In this document: positions 26,074 to 34,688 of the stretch, in pieces
Numbering within the stretch: position 1 is the first letter of the stretch
Layout: every line of letters starts with the position of its first letter
Origin: Hydrogenovibrio sp049975065
GTDB lineage: Bacteria > Pseudomonadota > Gammaproteobacteria > Thiomicrospirales > Thiomicrospiraceae
Assembly: GCA_049975065.1 (NCBI GenBank)
Contig: JBNGDN010000002.1
Direction: 5' to 3' (one strand)
DNA: 64,000 nt
Made by a program: the position numbers and the translations under genes
Notes under the pieces: model-generated
Told to the model about the DNA's origin: nothing
Database searches by the model: none
Seen by the model: the letters and a program-made list of their open reading frames with translations, nothing else

Positions 26074-26736
26074 TCAGTCATGGAAGCGAGGTGGGTCGGA
26101 ATGGTTGGATGAATTTTGCCAGGCCTGGCGCCATTCGCGATAACCGACAATTGCTAAACCGAAATAGAGCACGAACATCACCAGGGTGACGTAATAGCCG
26201 GTTTGCCAGTAAAGCACGATGGCGGCGGAATTAATCACCAGCCAGTAGAGCCAGTTTTCCAGCACTTTACGCGCCATGAGAAAGGTGTTCATCACCGAAA
26301 ACACCATCACCCCGGCATCGAGGTAGGGCAATCGCGAGTGAGCGCCGTTTTCCAGAAATCCGCCCAGTGTGAAGGTGACGCCGAAACCACAGGCGAGGTA
26401 CAGCAGGTGAAAATACCAAGGTTTGGTGTGCACGGTGACGCCGCTGCGCGCTTCGGCATCGGGTGTCGCCGGTTGCCGCCACAGCCAGAAACCGTAGAGC
26501 GCCATCATCAGATAATAGGCGTTCAGCGCCGCTTGCAGGGGCAGTTGCCCTTGCCAGAACAATAGGGTGTAAATCAAGGTGCTGAAAAAGGCACAAGGCC
26601 ACGCCCAGACGGACTGGCGGATGGCAAAGAGAATGTAACCCATCCCCAGCAGGGTGGCGGCGATTTCCCAGCCGGACAGGGCGGTGAATGAATTCAACCA
26701 GGCCTGGAGAAAACCGTCAGCGGCTGGCTGGGTCAT
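26074..26736 (-). CDS. pnuT: PnuC-type vitamin permease, probably thiamine (PnuT)
   Basis: A 220-residue inner-membrane protein with about seven hydrophobic helices and the family motifs WEIAATLLGMGYILFAI, WAWPCAFFSTLIY, and YYLMMALYGFWLW. PnuC proteins carry nicotinamide riboside; the PnuT branch carries thiamine. Because it is the last gene of a TPP-riboswitch operon and overlaps a YkoF-like thiamine-binding gene by four bases, thiamine is the likely cargo. Uptake would need a kinase to trap the vitamin. Two palindrome copies lie near its ends (26119, 26698). Confidence 0.85.
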   Translation of the reverse strand: MTQPAADGFLQAWLNSFTALSGWEIAATLLGMGYILFAIRQSVWAWPCAFFSTLIYTLLFWQGQLPLQAALNAYYLMMALYGFWLWRQPATPDAEARSGVTVHTKPWYFHLLYLACGFGVTFTLGGFLENGAHSRLPYLDAGVMVFSVMNTFLMARKVLENWLYWLVINSAAIVLYWQTGYYVTLVMFVLYFGLAIVGYREWRQAWQNSSNHSDPPRFHD

Positions 26737-27020
26737 AGGCTCTCGGCACTGCAGCGTTCAATGTCGGCTTGCGAGCGGTCGCCGCCCACCAGCTTGAGCA
26801 CGAAAACGGTTTTTGGTTGCTGGGTGAGCGCGGTTTCGATGTCCTCGGTGAGTGCGGCCATTAAGGTGCGATAGTCGCCGAAAATTTGGGTGCTGAGGGT
26901 GTTTTGCACCACTTTAATGTTCGGCTGAGCTTTGAGGCGGTTGATAAAATCAATGATCGGCTGGCAGTAGCCTTCTGTCAGTGGGTACATGCTGATGTCA
27001 ATGGACGCTTGTAAGGTCAT
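26733..27020 (-). CDS. YkoF-like thiamine-binding domain protein (second copy)
   Basis: A 95-residue single domain: ASIDISMYPLTEGYCQPIID, then IKVVQNTLSTQIFGDYRTLM, the pattern of the YkoF/MTH1187 ferredoxin-like fold that binds thiamine or its hydroxymethylpyrimidine part. AAGGAAAG precedes the ATG at 27020. It lies between a methyltransferase gene and pnuT, in the TPP-riboswitch operon, and may deliver vitamin to the permease or act in its salvage. Confidence 0.8.
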   Translation of the reverse strand: MTLQASIDISMYPLTEGYCQPIIDFINRLKAQPNIKVVQNTLSTQIFGDYRTLMAALTEDIETALTQQPKTVFVLKLVGGDRSQADIERCSAESL

Positions 27021-27051
27021 AGTCTTTCCTTAGTGATGAGTGAATGCGTGG

Positions 27052-27684
27052 TTAAGCGGGTTTTTGCGCTTTGGCCACCACAAAAGCGCCGTCGCCAAAC
27101 CCCGGTTTAAACGGTAGGGTGTCTGTTTGATCCATGTCCTGCGGACACAGGGTTTGATAACACTCGGGCGCGGCAAAACCGGCGTGTTTCAGTTGCGTGG
27201 TGATGTCGTCCACGGAAACAAATTGCGCCTGAGCATAGAAAGGATTATCGGCTTTTAACTGTTGATACTGCTGGCCGAGTTCACTGTGTTTGTCAATAAA
27301 CGCCACCAGCACCCAGCCATTCGGTTTGACCACTCGAAACGCCTCCGACAAGGCTTTTTCCACCGAATCGACAAAGCAGATGGCGGTGACAAAAAGGGCG
27401 AAATCGTGACTGGCTTCGGCCACTGGCAGGGCTTCCGCCACGCCGTCCAATGCCTGAATGCCGCGTTTGGCGGCCAGCGCGCGCATGGCGGCGGACGGCT
27501 CGATGGCGGTGGCGATGTGCAAGGGCGCGGCAAACCGCGCCGTGCCCGCACCGATTTCAATGCCTTCGCCGGATGGCAACAGATGCTGAAGCAGCGCCAG
27601 TTCCGATTGATAGAGGCTGGGGTGATCGTCGTACCATTGATCGTATTTTTCTGAAAACCGGTCGTAACCTTGAGTCTTGGGCAT
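27052..27684 (-). CDS. Class I SAM-dependent methyltransferase in the thiamine operon
   Basis: A 210-residue protein with YDRFSEKYDQWYD, motif I GIEIGAGTARFAAPL, AIEPSAAMRALA, and VVKPNGWVLVAFID, a standard small-molecule methyltransferase. AGGAGAAA precedes the ATG. Its substrate is unknown. Placement between two YkoF-like genes under a TPP riboswitch suggests it acts on a thiamine-related compound, or it may be a passenger. Confidence 0.85.
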   Translation of the reverse strand: MPKTQGYDRFSEKYDQWYDDHPSLYQSELALLQHLLPSGEGIEIGAGTARFAAPLHIATAIEPSAAMRALAAKRGIQALDGVAEALPVAEASHDFALFVTAICFVDSVEKALSEAFRVVKPNGWVLVAFIDKHSELGQQYQQLKADNPFYAQAQFVSVDDITTQLKHAGFAAPECYQTLCPQDMDQTDTLPFKPGFGDGAFVVAKAQKPA

Positions 27685-27693
27685 AGGTTTCTC

Positions 27694-28014
27694 CTAAGTG
27701 GTTGGCAGTGGTTGCAAGGGAGCTGGATAAGGACAGGCGGCTTGGCCAGCGAGCGTGACGCTGGCCGCTGACATTCCATGAGATGTCTGCGCCAGAAAGG
27801 GAAGCAGTCGTTCGCTCAACAGCGGCATCAGCCGGTGATAGTCGCCGAACAGTTCCAGCCCCATCGGGGTTGGCGCACAGTGAATGTCGTGCATGTTGGC
27901 GGCTAGCTGTGCCGTCAAGGCGCGAAGCGTCACGTCGGCGTCCGCCCCGTGCAAGGTAACGGACACCGACACCCGCATCGCTTTTTTTGGCGAAGCGGTG
28001 GCGTTAGTAGTCAT
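27694..28014 (-). CDS. YkoF-like thiamine/HMP-binding domain protein (first copy)
   Basis: A 106-residue protein whose core (MRVSVSVTLHGADADVTLRA, then DIHCAPTPMGLELFGDYHRLM) parallels the second YkoF-like protein at 26733-27020, especially the FGDYHRLM segment. Its ATG at 28014 overlaps the stop of the TonB-receptor gene. The tail is proline-rich. The two single-domain proteins together could make the equivalent of one two-domain YkoF. Confidence 0.8.
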   Translation of the reverse strand: MTTNATASPKKAMRVSVSVTLHGADADVTLRALTAQLAANMHDIHCAPTPMGLELFGDYHRLMPLLSERLLPFLAQTSHGMSAASVTLAGQAACPYPAPLQPLPTT

Positions 28015-30124
28015 ACGCCACCGTTACGCCGTAGGTTCTGGGGGCACCTTGTTGGGTGTAAAGTGCCGCGTCCGGCGTTCGGGGGTCGGCATTGAAGTAA
28101 AAACCTTGGGTGGCGTATTGGGTGTCGCCGAGGTTTTTGCCCCAGAGCGTGACGGTCCAAGCTTTGCGTTGGTAGGTCAGTGCACTGTTGACCAGCGAAT
28201 AGGCTTTGGATTTCTGTGGCTTGGTGTTGGAGAAATAGTACGCATCCTTGCCTTCAATGTTGGCCGACCAGGTCCAGTGGTGGTTGAGATAATATTCGCC
28301 GCCGAGGTTAAAAGTGTAGCTGGGTGCGCGCTCCACATCGCGACCGTCGAGGTTTTCGCCTTTATAAGTGTAATCGGTAAAGGTGCTGTGCAGCAGGCCG
28401 AGTGAGGCCAGTGCGCGGAAGTCGTCCACGATCAACCAGTCGCCTTGCGCTTCCAGACCGTAGTATTCGCTTTCAGCGGCATTGTCGGTCCACAGAATCC
28501 AGTCACCGTTGGCTTCTTCTTTGGAGTTTTGCAGTTGTTGGTCTTTGCGCCAGCCGTAAAAGACGTTTAAGCGGGTGTTCAAACGGTTATTCAGCAGGGA
28601 GGAGTTTAAGCCGCCTTCCAGATTCCACAAGTATTCGGTGTCAAACACCACTTCATCGGCCGGTAGCTGACTGTCATCATTCACTCCGCCGGGTTTATAG
28701 CCTCTGGACAAGGTCACAAAGCTTAAATGATTTGGGTTGATTTGATAACGGGCGCCGACTTTGCCGCCATAGAGGGTTTCATCAGCTTTTTTACGGAAAC
28801 CGGTGACGGTGCCGTCGTAATCATAACTGTACAGCTCGGCGCGGAGACCGGCAATCAGTGTCCATTTCGACGTCAGGTGATGATCCAGCTGGCCGTAGGC
28901 GGCCTTACTTTCGGTGTTGTAGCGATAGCCGGATGGGTATTCTTCGTAGTAGTTTGTGTGGTAATCGTCGTAAACGTAGTGGCCCTGGTATTTTTCATCT
29001 TGTTTGAGGTAATACAGCCCAGCCACCCATTCGGTAGTGTTGTTGAAAATGCGACCGTTTTCAGACGATAGAAAGCGCAGATCCAGCGATTGATTGCTGC
29101 GTTTGCGTTCGGCATAATCGGTCTGGGTGGCGTGGGTCGGTGAAAAGCCGGTGTAGGCCCAGTCGGCATCGTAGGAATAGACGCTTTTGCTTTGGGTCTG
29201 AGTCACCACCGCCACCATGTCCACGGCGTTGGTCATGGCATAATCGGCTTTGAGGGCAAGGCCGTCGGTTTTGAGGCTGTCTTGACCGGGGTTATCGGAC
29301 AGGGTGGTGGTGCCGTTATCAAAATTAAAGGCATCGTAGCCGTTGTCGATATTGATGTGCAACAGCTTTAAATCCAGCGTTAAACGATCATTGACGTCCC
29401 ATTTTAAATTGGCGCGTGCCGTGAGTTCATCGTTTTTCTGGGTATTGTGTTTGTCGAGATGATCGTTGTCTATATAGCCGTCGGAGTTGTATTGATAGAC
29501 GGCGAGACGACCGGCCAAGGTGTCGTCGATAATCGGGCCGTTGAGCATGACGCCACCGGCATAGGTGTTGTGTGAGCCAACGGTGCCTTCCAGTCGCGCC
29601 GCAGGTTGATAATTGGCTTCATTGGATTCCACCGCAATTACCCCGGCCAGCGCACTGGCACCGAAGCGGGTGCCTTGCGGGCCGCGCAACACATCCACCT
29701 GTTTGACGTCAAACATCGTCGCCGCCGCACCGGTTTGGCTGTAGTCGAAATCGTCCACCAGCACGCCGACCGACGGGTTAATCGGGGTGGTGAATTGTTC
29801 GGTCACGCCCATGCCGCGAATCTGAAAATAATTGGCATGGGACGCGCCGCTGGAGGCATTGACATTGGGCATGAGGCCAATCACATCTTCTAGGTTCTGC
29901 GCATTGCGTTCTTCCATTTCCACTGGGGTCACAACGGTGACGCTGTTGCTGCTCTGTTGGATGTCCTCTTCGCGGAAATCGGCTTCCACGGTGACGGCTT
30001 GCAGTTTGACGGTTTGGTTGGCTGTGTTGGTGGCGGTTTCATTCGCCAGTGTGGGGGTTTGGTGCAGTAGCCCAGCGGTGAAAACGGTGGCCGGCAGTGC
30101 GGCAAAAATCGGTTTTAAAAGCAT
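28004..30124 (-). CDS. TonB-dependent outer-membrane receptor, probably for thiamine
   Basis: A 706-residue receptor with signal peptide, a candidate TonB box near QAVTVEA (residues 43-49), a plug domain (VTPVEMEERNAQNLEDVI, QIRGMG, VDVLRGPQGTRFGASAL) and a 22-strand barrel ending in the aromatic VTVAYDY. A TPP riboswitch lies in its leader, and the operon continues with YkoF-like proteins and a PnuT-type permease, so thiamine or a precursor is the expected cargo. GGAAG stands six bases before the ATG. It depends on the Ton system encoded at 53.1-54.8 kb or another one. Confidence 0.93.
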   Translation of the reverse strand: MLLKPIFAALPATVFTAGLLHQTPTLANETATNTANQTVKLQAVTVEADFREEDIQQSSNSVTVVTPVEMEERNAQNLEDVIGLMPNVNASSGASHANYFQIRGMGVTEQFTTPINPSVGVLVDDFDYSQTGAAATMFDVKQVDVLRGPQGTRFGASALAGVIAVESNEANYQPAARLEGTVGSHNTYAGGVMLNGPIIDDTLAGRLAVYQYNSDGYIDNDHLDKHNTQKNDELTARANLKWDVNDRLTLDLKLLHINIDNGYDAFNFDNGTTTLSDNPGQDSLKTDGLALKADYAMTNAVDMVAVVTQTQSKSVYSYDADWAYTGFSPTHATQTDYAERKRSNQSLDLRFLSSENGRIFNNTTEWVAGLYYLKQDEKYQGHYVYDDYHTNYYEEYPSGYRYNTESKAAYGQLDHHLTSKWTLIAGLRAELYSYDYDGTVTGFRKKADETLYGGKVGARYQINPNHLSFVTLSRGYKPGGVNDDSQLPADEVVFDTEYLWNLEGGLNSSLLNNRLNTRLNVFYGWRKDQQLQNSKEEANGDWILWTDNAAESEYYGLEAQGDWLIVDDFRALASLGLLHSTFTDYTYKGENLDGRDVERAPSYTFNLGGEYYLNHHWTWSANIEGKDAYYFSNTKPQKSKAYSLVNSALTYQRKAWTVTLWGKNLGDTQYATQGFYFNADPRTPDAALYTQQGAPRTYGVTVAYDY

Positions 30125-30200
30125 CGTAACTTCCTTTTTAGGTTAAAAAGGACAGGAATGCCGTTCGGTTTTTCAGCGGAGAAGTGAAAGGTCGAGACGT

Positions 30201-30300
30201 GCAGCCTGTTCCTACGCCAGTATTAACTGGATCAGGTGTTAAGGGTTCTCCTTGCGGAATCTCAGGCCTGGCCAAATTGCTTGGCGAGACCACCCCTCGG
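30201..30300 (-). promoter_or_regulatory. TPP riboswitch (THI element)
   Basis: Read on the minus strand the element shows the conserved blocks in order: AGGGGTG, CTGAGAT, ACCCTT, ACCTGATC, GTTAATACTGGCGTAGGAA. It stands about 75 bases before the TonB-receptor start and should shut off the operon when thiamine pyrophosphate is abundant. The variable stem between the first and second block contains GGCCAGGCCTGA, a one-mismatch version of the window's repeated palindrome. Confidence 0.96.
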
Positions 30301-30487
30301 CTAAAGGCAAGACATGGCTGTCTTGCGGTGCGCACTTTGTGGCGCGAAATGGATTATAAACGAATTTTGGTCGGCATTGAAAGTCACTTGGGTGTTTTGT
30401 TGCACGGTCGGCTCCCATGCCAAATCCACCTGGCCTGGCAGAAAACGTTAAAATAGCTTGATAACGGAATGGCAATCAGGAGGCGAC

Positions 30488-31027
30488 ATGACGGAGAGCG
30501 TTCAGCGGCGGATGAGAACAGGTCTTGGAATCGCGTGTTGGCTTTGGGCGCAAATGGCGGCGGCGTTGCCTGCGACCGCGCCGAAACCGCCACAACCGCC
30601 GCAGCCGTCATCAACAGAACCCTTGTTAACGGTCGGTTGGGTGGAACGGGTGCAGTTGGAACCCTATGAGTTGATGGTGCTGGCGAAGATGGACACGGGG
30701 GCGGATCATTCGTCCTTGCATGCCGTGGGCATACAGCCGTTTCTGAAGAATGGCCAGGCCTGGATGCGGTTTCAAACCGTGCAGTCCGTTTGGTTGGACG
30801 CGCCGTTTCTGCGCATGGCGCAAATCAAAACCAAAAACGGTGGGGTGCAGTTTCGTCCGGTGGTGGCCTTGCCGGTGTGCTTGGGGAATCGGCAGCAGAC
30901 GCTGGAAGTGAATCTGGTGAATCGCAGCCATTTGAATTACCCGATGCTGATTGGGCGTTCCGCCATGCGCGACCCGTTTCGGGTGGATCCCAATCAACGG
31001 TTTTTAACCCACCCGGATTGTCGTTAA
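30488..31027 (+). CDS. rimB: RimB-like retropepsin-type protease (DUF785)
   Basis: A 179-residue protein with an N-terminal signal or anchor segment, a proline-rich linker, then the family's motif KMDTGADHSSLHA with the retropepsin-like Asp near residue 69, and closing with NYPMLIGRSAMRDPFRVDP. In Pseudomonas RimB trims glutamate tails that RimK adds to ribosomal protein S6. Here a RimK gene lies 1.1 kb away on the other strand but is broken. AGGAGGCGAC immediately before ATG 30488 fixes the start; the longer frame from 30458 is less likely. Confidence 0.82.
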   Translation: MTESVQRRMRTGLGIACWLWAQMAAALPATAPKPPQPPQPSSTEPLLTVGWVERVQLEPYELMVLAKMDTGADHSSLHAVGIQPFLKNGQAWMRFQTVQSVWLDAPFLRMAQIKTKNGGVQFRPVVALPVCLGNRQQTLEVNLVNRSHLNYPMLIGRSAMRDPFRVDPNQRFLTHPDCR

Positions 31028-31044
31028 ACGCGATTAAAATCGGG

Positions 31045-32112
31045 TTAAAACGATGGAATATCGTCCGAGTCGTAAGGCAGGCGTTCATCGGTATAAATGG
31101 CTTCGGAAAAGGACTCCACCCGTTCTTCGGCGATGTCGGTGCGGGCAAACTGGGCAATGTGGAAGAGGGCTTCGCCTTCATTGACCAACGGCATCACCAT
31201 CTGCCCGATCACAATGCCGCTGGCATTGGCGTAAATTTCAAATTCCGCTTCACCGAAGGGGTCGGAAATCACCCCCAGTAAGGTTTGGTCTTTTTGCACC
31301 CGGTCGCCGTCCTTGACCAGTGCTCGGAAAATGCCGCTGTGCGGCGCACGCACCCAATAACTGGACCGCGCAATGACCGGGTTTTTAACGACGGTTTTGG
31401 GGGCGCGGCCGAGTGGAATCATGCCAAGATGCTTCATCACATTCAGGATTCCCTTAACGCCCGCGCGAATCGCCAGTTCATCAAACCGTAAGGCTTCGCC
31501 CGCTTCATACAGCAGAATGGGAATGTTTTTTTTGACGGCGGCGGCGCGCAGCGAGCCGGAGCGCAAGCTCATGTTCATCATCAAGGGTGCGCCGAACGCG
31601 GTCGCCATGGCCAGGGTTTCTTCGTCTTCGAGATTGGCGCGAATCTGCGGCAGATTGGTGCGGTTGATGGCGCCGGTGTGCAGGTCGATGCCGTGGCTGC
31701 ATTGCCCCACGATTTCATTGAGAAACAGGTGTGCCATGCGTCCGGCCAGCGAGCCTTTTGACGAACCGGGAAAGCTGCGGTTGAGATCGCGGCGATCCGG
31801 CAGATAGCGGCTTTGATTGATAAAACCGTACAGATTCACAATGGGCACGGCAATCAGAGTGCCTTTCAGGCGTTGCAGCGACTTGACTTTCATCAGTCGG
31901 CGAATGATTTCCACGCCGTTGAGTTCATCACCGTGAATGGCGGCGCTGATAAACAGTGTTGGTCCTTTGCGTTTGCCGTTAATCACTTGCACCGGCATAT
32001 TCAGTTCGCCGTGGGTGTACAGCTTGCCGACTTGTAGATCGACGGTTTTGCGTTCACCCGGGTGAATCACTTCTTCGCCAATGGTGATGTCGTGATTGGC
32101 CAGCTTTTTCAT
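31045..32112 (-). CDS. Succinylglutamate desuccinylase/aspartoacylase family peptidase
   Basis: A 355-residue M14-like zinc enzyme. Metal ligands appear in AAIHGDELNGVE (His60, Glu63) and DLHTG (His144); YEAGEALR probably carries the catalytic glutamate. Residues from about 265 form a biotinyl-lipoyl-like beta domain (VRAPHSGIFRALVKDGD). It may remove acyl or amino-acid groups; pairing with rimK suggests action on glutamylated material. AGGAAG precedes the ATG at 32112, which I prefer over the upstream start inside rimK. Confidence 0.87.
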   Translation of the reverse strand: MKKLANHDITIGEEVIHPGERKTVDLQVGKLYTHGELNMPVQVINGKRKGPTLFISAAIHGDELNGVEIIRRLMKVKSLQRLKGTLIAVPIVNLYGFINQSRYLPDRRDLNRSFPGSSKGSLAGRMAHLFLNEIVGQCSHGIDLHTGAINRTNLPQIRANLEDEETLAMATAFGAPLMMNMSLRSGSLRAAAVKKNIPILLYEAGEALRFDELAIRAGVKGILNVMKHLGMIPLGRAPKTVVKNPVIARSSYWVRAPHSGIFRALVKDGDRVQKDQTLLGVISDPFGEAEFEIYANASGIVIGQMVMPLVNEGEALFHIAQFARTDIAEERVESFSEAIYTDERLPYDSDDIPSF

Positions 32113-32140
32113 GACGGTGGCTTCCTGATGATGAGTGGTG

Positions 32141-33046
32141 TTAGCCTTGTCCACGGGTTTTGGTGTGGTGGGGTTTGGCATTTTTTTCAATGAATTCAAT
32201 GATTTGTCCGGCGATGTTTTTGCCGGTGGCGGTTTCAATGCCTTCAATGCCGGGTGAGGAGTTGACTTCCATCACCACTGGGCCGTGATTGGAGCGCAGT
32301 AAATCGACACCGCAGACATTCAGCCCCATGATTTTCGCGGCGCGCACGGCGGTGGCGCGCTCTTCCGGGGTGATGCGTATTAGCGTGGCGCTGCCGCCCT
32401 GATGCAGATTGGAGCGAAATTCGCCTTCTTTGGCCTGACGCTTCATGGAGGCGACCACCTTGCCACCGATGACGAAACAGCGTAAATCCGCCCCGCGGGC
32501 TTCTTTAATGAATTCCTGCACCAGAATATTGGCTTTTAGACCGTTAAACGCTTGAATGACCGATTCGGCGGCGGAATGGGTTTCCGCCAACACCACGCCA
32601 ACGCCTTGGGTGCCTTCCAGTAATTTGATGACCACCGGCGCACCGCCGACGGTTTGCAGTAAATCATTGACATCGTCTGGCGAGTGAGCGAAACCGGTCA
32701 CCGGCAGGCCGACCCCGCGGCGTGACAATAGTTGCAAACTGCGCAGTTTGTCACGCGATCGGGAAATGGCGACCGATTCGTTCAGCGGATAAACCCCCAT
32801 CATTTCGAACTGGCGCAGCACCGCCGTACCCTAGAAGGTAATGGACGCGCCGATGCGGGGAATCACTGCATCGAACCCCTCCAGAATGTCGCCTTTGTAA
32901 TGCACTTGCGGGTGATTGGAGGAAATATTCATGTAGCAGCGCAGGGCGTCAATGACATGCACTTCGTGACCGCGCTGTTCAGCGGCCTCAATCAGGCGGC
33001 GGGTGGAATAGAGGTGCGCATTGCGCGATAAAATGGCGATTTTCAT
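32141..33046 (-). pseudogene. rimK: RimK-type alpha-L-glutamate ligase interrupted by an in-frame TAG
   Basis: Residues 1-71 (MKIAILSRNAHLYS through PRIGASITF) and the segment after (GTAVLRQFEMMGVYPLNES to the end) align without shift to ATP-grasp RimK, which adds glutamates to ribosomal protein S6. Between them stands a TAG at 32831-32833, where homologues such as E. coli RimK have tyrosine (ITFYGTA). One base change from TAC or TAT explains it. All later motifs (EGTQGVGV, DLRCFVIG, VVMEVNSSPG) are intact, so the break is recent, a sequencing error, or suppressed. Confidence 0.85.
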
Positions 33047-33229
33047 AAAGGACAACTCTTAGTGCGGTTTGTACGAGAGATTGGATTGATCTTCATTTTA
33101 CTCCGATTGCGTTTCCAGTGAGATGAAAATGCAGTGTTGGTTGGCATTGTGGTGCAAACGCTTTTGTTTAGCGTGTTTTTAGGGTATAAAGGCCTTCCGA
33201 AAACGTCTGACCTTGCTTTAGAATTGATT

Positions 33230-34636
33230 ATGTCCCATCAAACGAACGCCCCAAATGAGCTTCAGCCAGAAACCGATGCGCTGGCGGCCGATGTTCAACC
33301 AAGAACCGAAGACAAACTGATTCAGTTGCAAACCCTATTGGCGGAAGCTGACCAGACCAGGGTTTGCAGCTTTCTGGCCGAACAAAGCGACATTGAAACC
33401 GCCCATTTGCTGGCGTCCTTCCCCAGCCATGATCGCGCACGCATTTGGGTGTGTGTGCCGGATGACCTAAAAGGGGAAGTGCTGGCGGAAGTCGGTGAAG
33501 ACGTTCGAACCGCGTTAATGTTGGATATGGCCCCGGCGGAACTGTCGGATCTGACCAAGGATCTGGATGCGCAGGACATTGCCGAGATTCTGGAAACGGC
33601 GGAGCCGGAGGTGAAGGAAGCCGTTATCGAGTCGCTTGATGACAGTATGCGTGAACAGGTGCAGGTGCTGCATGCCTACGACGAGGATGCCGTGGGGCGT
33701 TACATGGATCCGAATACGGTGAATGTCAAATCGGATGTGACCTTGGAAACCGTGCAGCGTTACATTCGCATCAAAGGGTTGCTGGATGAGCGTTCTCAGG
33801 AGTTTATGGTCACCGATAAAGAGAATCGGTTGGTGGGGGCGTTCAGTCTGGTGGATTTGGTGAAAAATCCTCAGGAAACCCAGGTGGCGGATGTGATGTA
33901 TCAATCCGAGTCGCTGTTGGATGAAATGGATGTGCACGATGCCGCAGTGGTGTTGCGCTCTAAAGGATTACGTTTTGTGCCGGTGGTGAATGCCGAAGGC
34001 CTGCTGGTGGGGCAGTTAAATATCGACAACATTATGGAAATCACGCGTGAAGATGCCGACAGTACCCTGTTGGGGATGTCCGGTGTGCGCGACGATGAAG
34101 AGCTGTTTGCCCCGATTATGACCAGTGCCAAAAGTCGCGGCATCTGGCTGGGCATTAATCTGGCGACTGCCTTTCTGGCGGCCTATGTCATTGGTCAGTT
34201 TGAAGCGGTCTTGTCTCAGGTGGTGGCGCTGGCGGTGTTGATGCCGGTGGTGGCCAGCATGGGCGGCATTGCGGGGAGTCAGACGCTGACGGTGATTATT
34301 CGCGGTCTGGCGATGGGGCAGATCGGTGGCAACAACCGTTGGTGGCTGTTTAATAAAGAGCTTTGGGTCGGTGCGGCCAACGGCTTGGTGTGGGCGCTGG
34401 TAGTGGGTGCGATTGCACAGCTATGGTTTGCGAATTGGACGGTGAGCCTAGTGATTACCTTGGCGATTGTGATTAATATGACGGTGGCGAATGTGTCCGG
34501 CATTGCCATTCCATTGATTTTAAAGCGCATGAAAATCGACCCGGCGCTTTCCGGTGCGGTGATTCTCACCACCGTCACCGATGTGGTCGGATTTTTATCC
34601 TTCCTCGGCCTGGCGACCTTGCTGTTGCTGCATTAA
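33230..34636 (+). CDS. mgtE: Magnesium transporter MgtE
   Basis: About 468 residues. The cytoplasmic MgtE N-domain (near 30-140; ASFPSHDRARIWV) is followed by two CBS domains (near 170-290; AVGRYMDPN, LRFVPVVNAEGLLVGQLN) and five membrane helices ending in the pore motifs PVVASMGGIAGSQTLTV and NMTVANVSG. The cytoplasmic part senses Mg2+ and closes the channel. I start at ATG 33230; the open frame reaches 33134 but that part is hydrophobic and unlike the family. No magnesium riboswitch was seen upstream. Confidence 0.93.
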   Translation: MSHQTNAPNELQPETDALAADVQPRTEDKLIQLQTLLAEADQTRVCSFLAEQSDIETAHLLASFPSHDRARIWVCVPDDLKGEVLAEVGEDVRTALMLDMAPAELSDLTKDLDAQDIAEILETAEPEVKEAVIESLDDSMREQVQVLHAYDEDAVGRYMDPNTVNVKSDVTLETVQRYIRIKGLLDERSQEFMVTDKENRLVGAFSLVDLVKNPQETQVADVMYQSESLLDEMDVHDAAVVLRSKGLRFVPVVNAEGLLVGQLNIDNIMEITREDADSTLLGMSGVRDDEELFAPIMTSAKSRGIWLGINLATAFLAAYVIGQFEAVLSQVVALAVLMPVVASMGGIAGSQTLTVIIRGLAMGQIGGNNRWWLFNKELWVGAANGLVWALVVGAIAQLWFANWTVSLVITLAIVINMTVANVSGIAIPLILKRMKIDPALSGAVILTTVTDVVGFLSFLGLATLLLLH

Positions 34637-34660
34637 GTGTTCATGAGCCGTTAAACCCGA

Positions 34661-34682
34661 AAGTGCCCAGGCCTGGGCATTT
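34661..34682. repeat. Extended CCAGGCCTGG palindrome between convergent genes
   Basis: The core (34667-34676) sits in a 16-bp perfect palindrome (34664-34679), extended to 22 bp with one mismatched pair, between the convergent mgtE and azoreductase genes. It could serve as a two-way terminator stem. Confidence 0.9.
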
Positions 34683-34688
34683 CCATTG

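Noticed and set aside
33134..33229. Longer N-terminus for mgtE
   Set aside because: The extra 32 residues are hydrophobic and unlike MgtE, and the region better fits the promoter space between rimK and mgtE.
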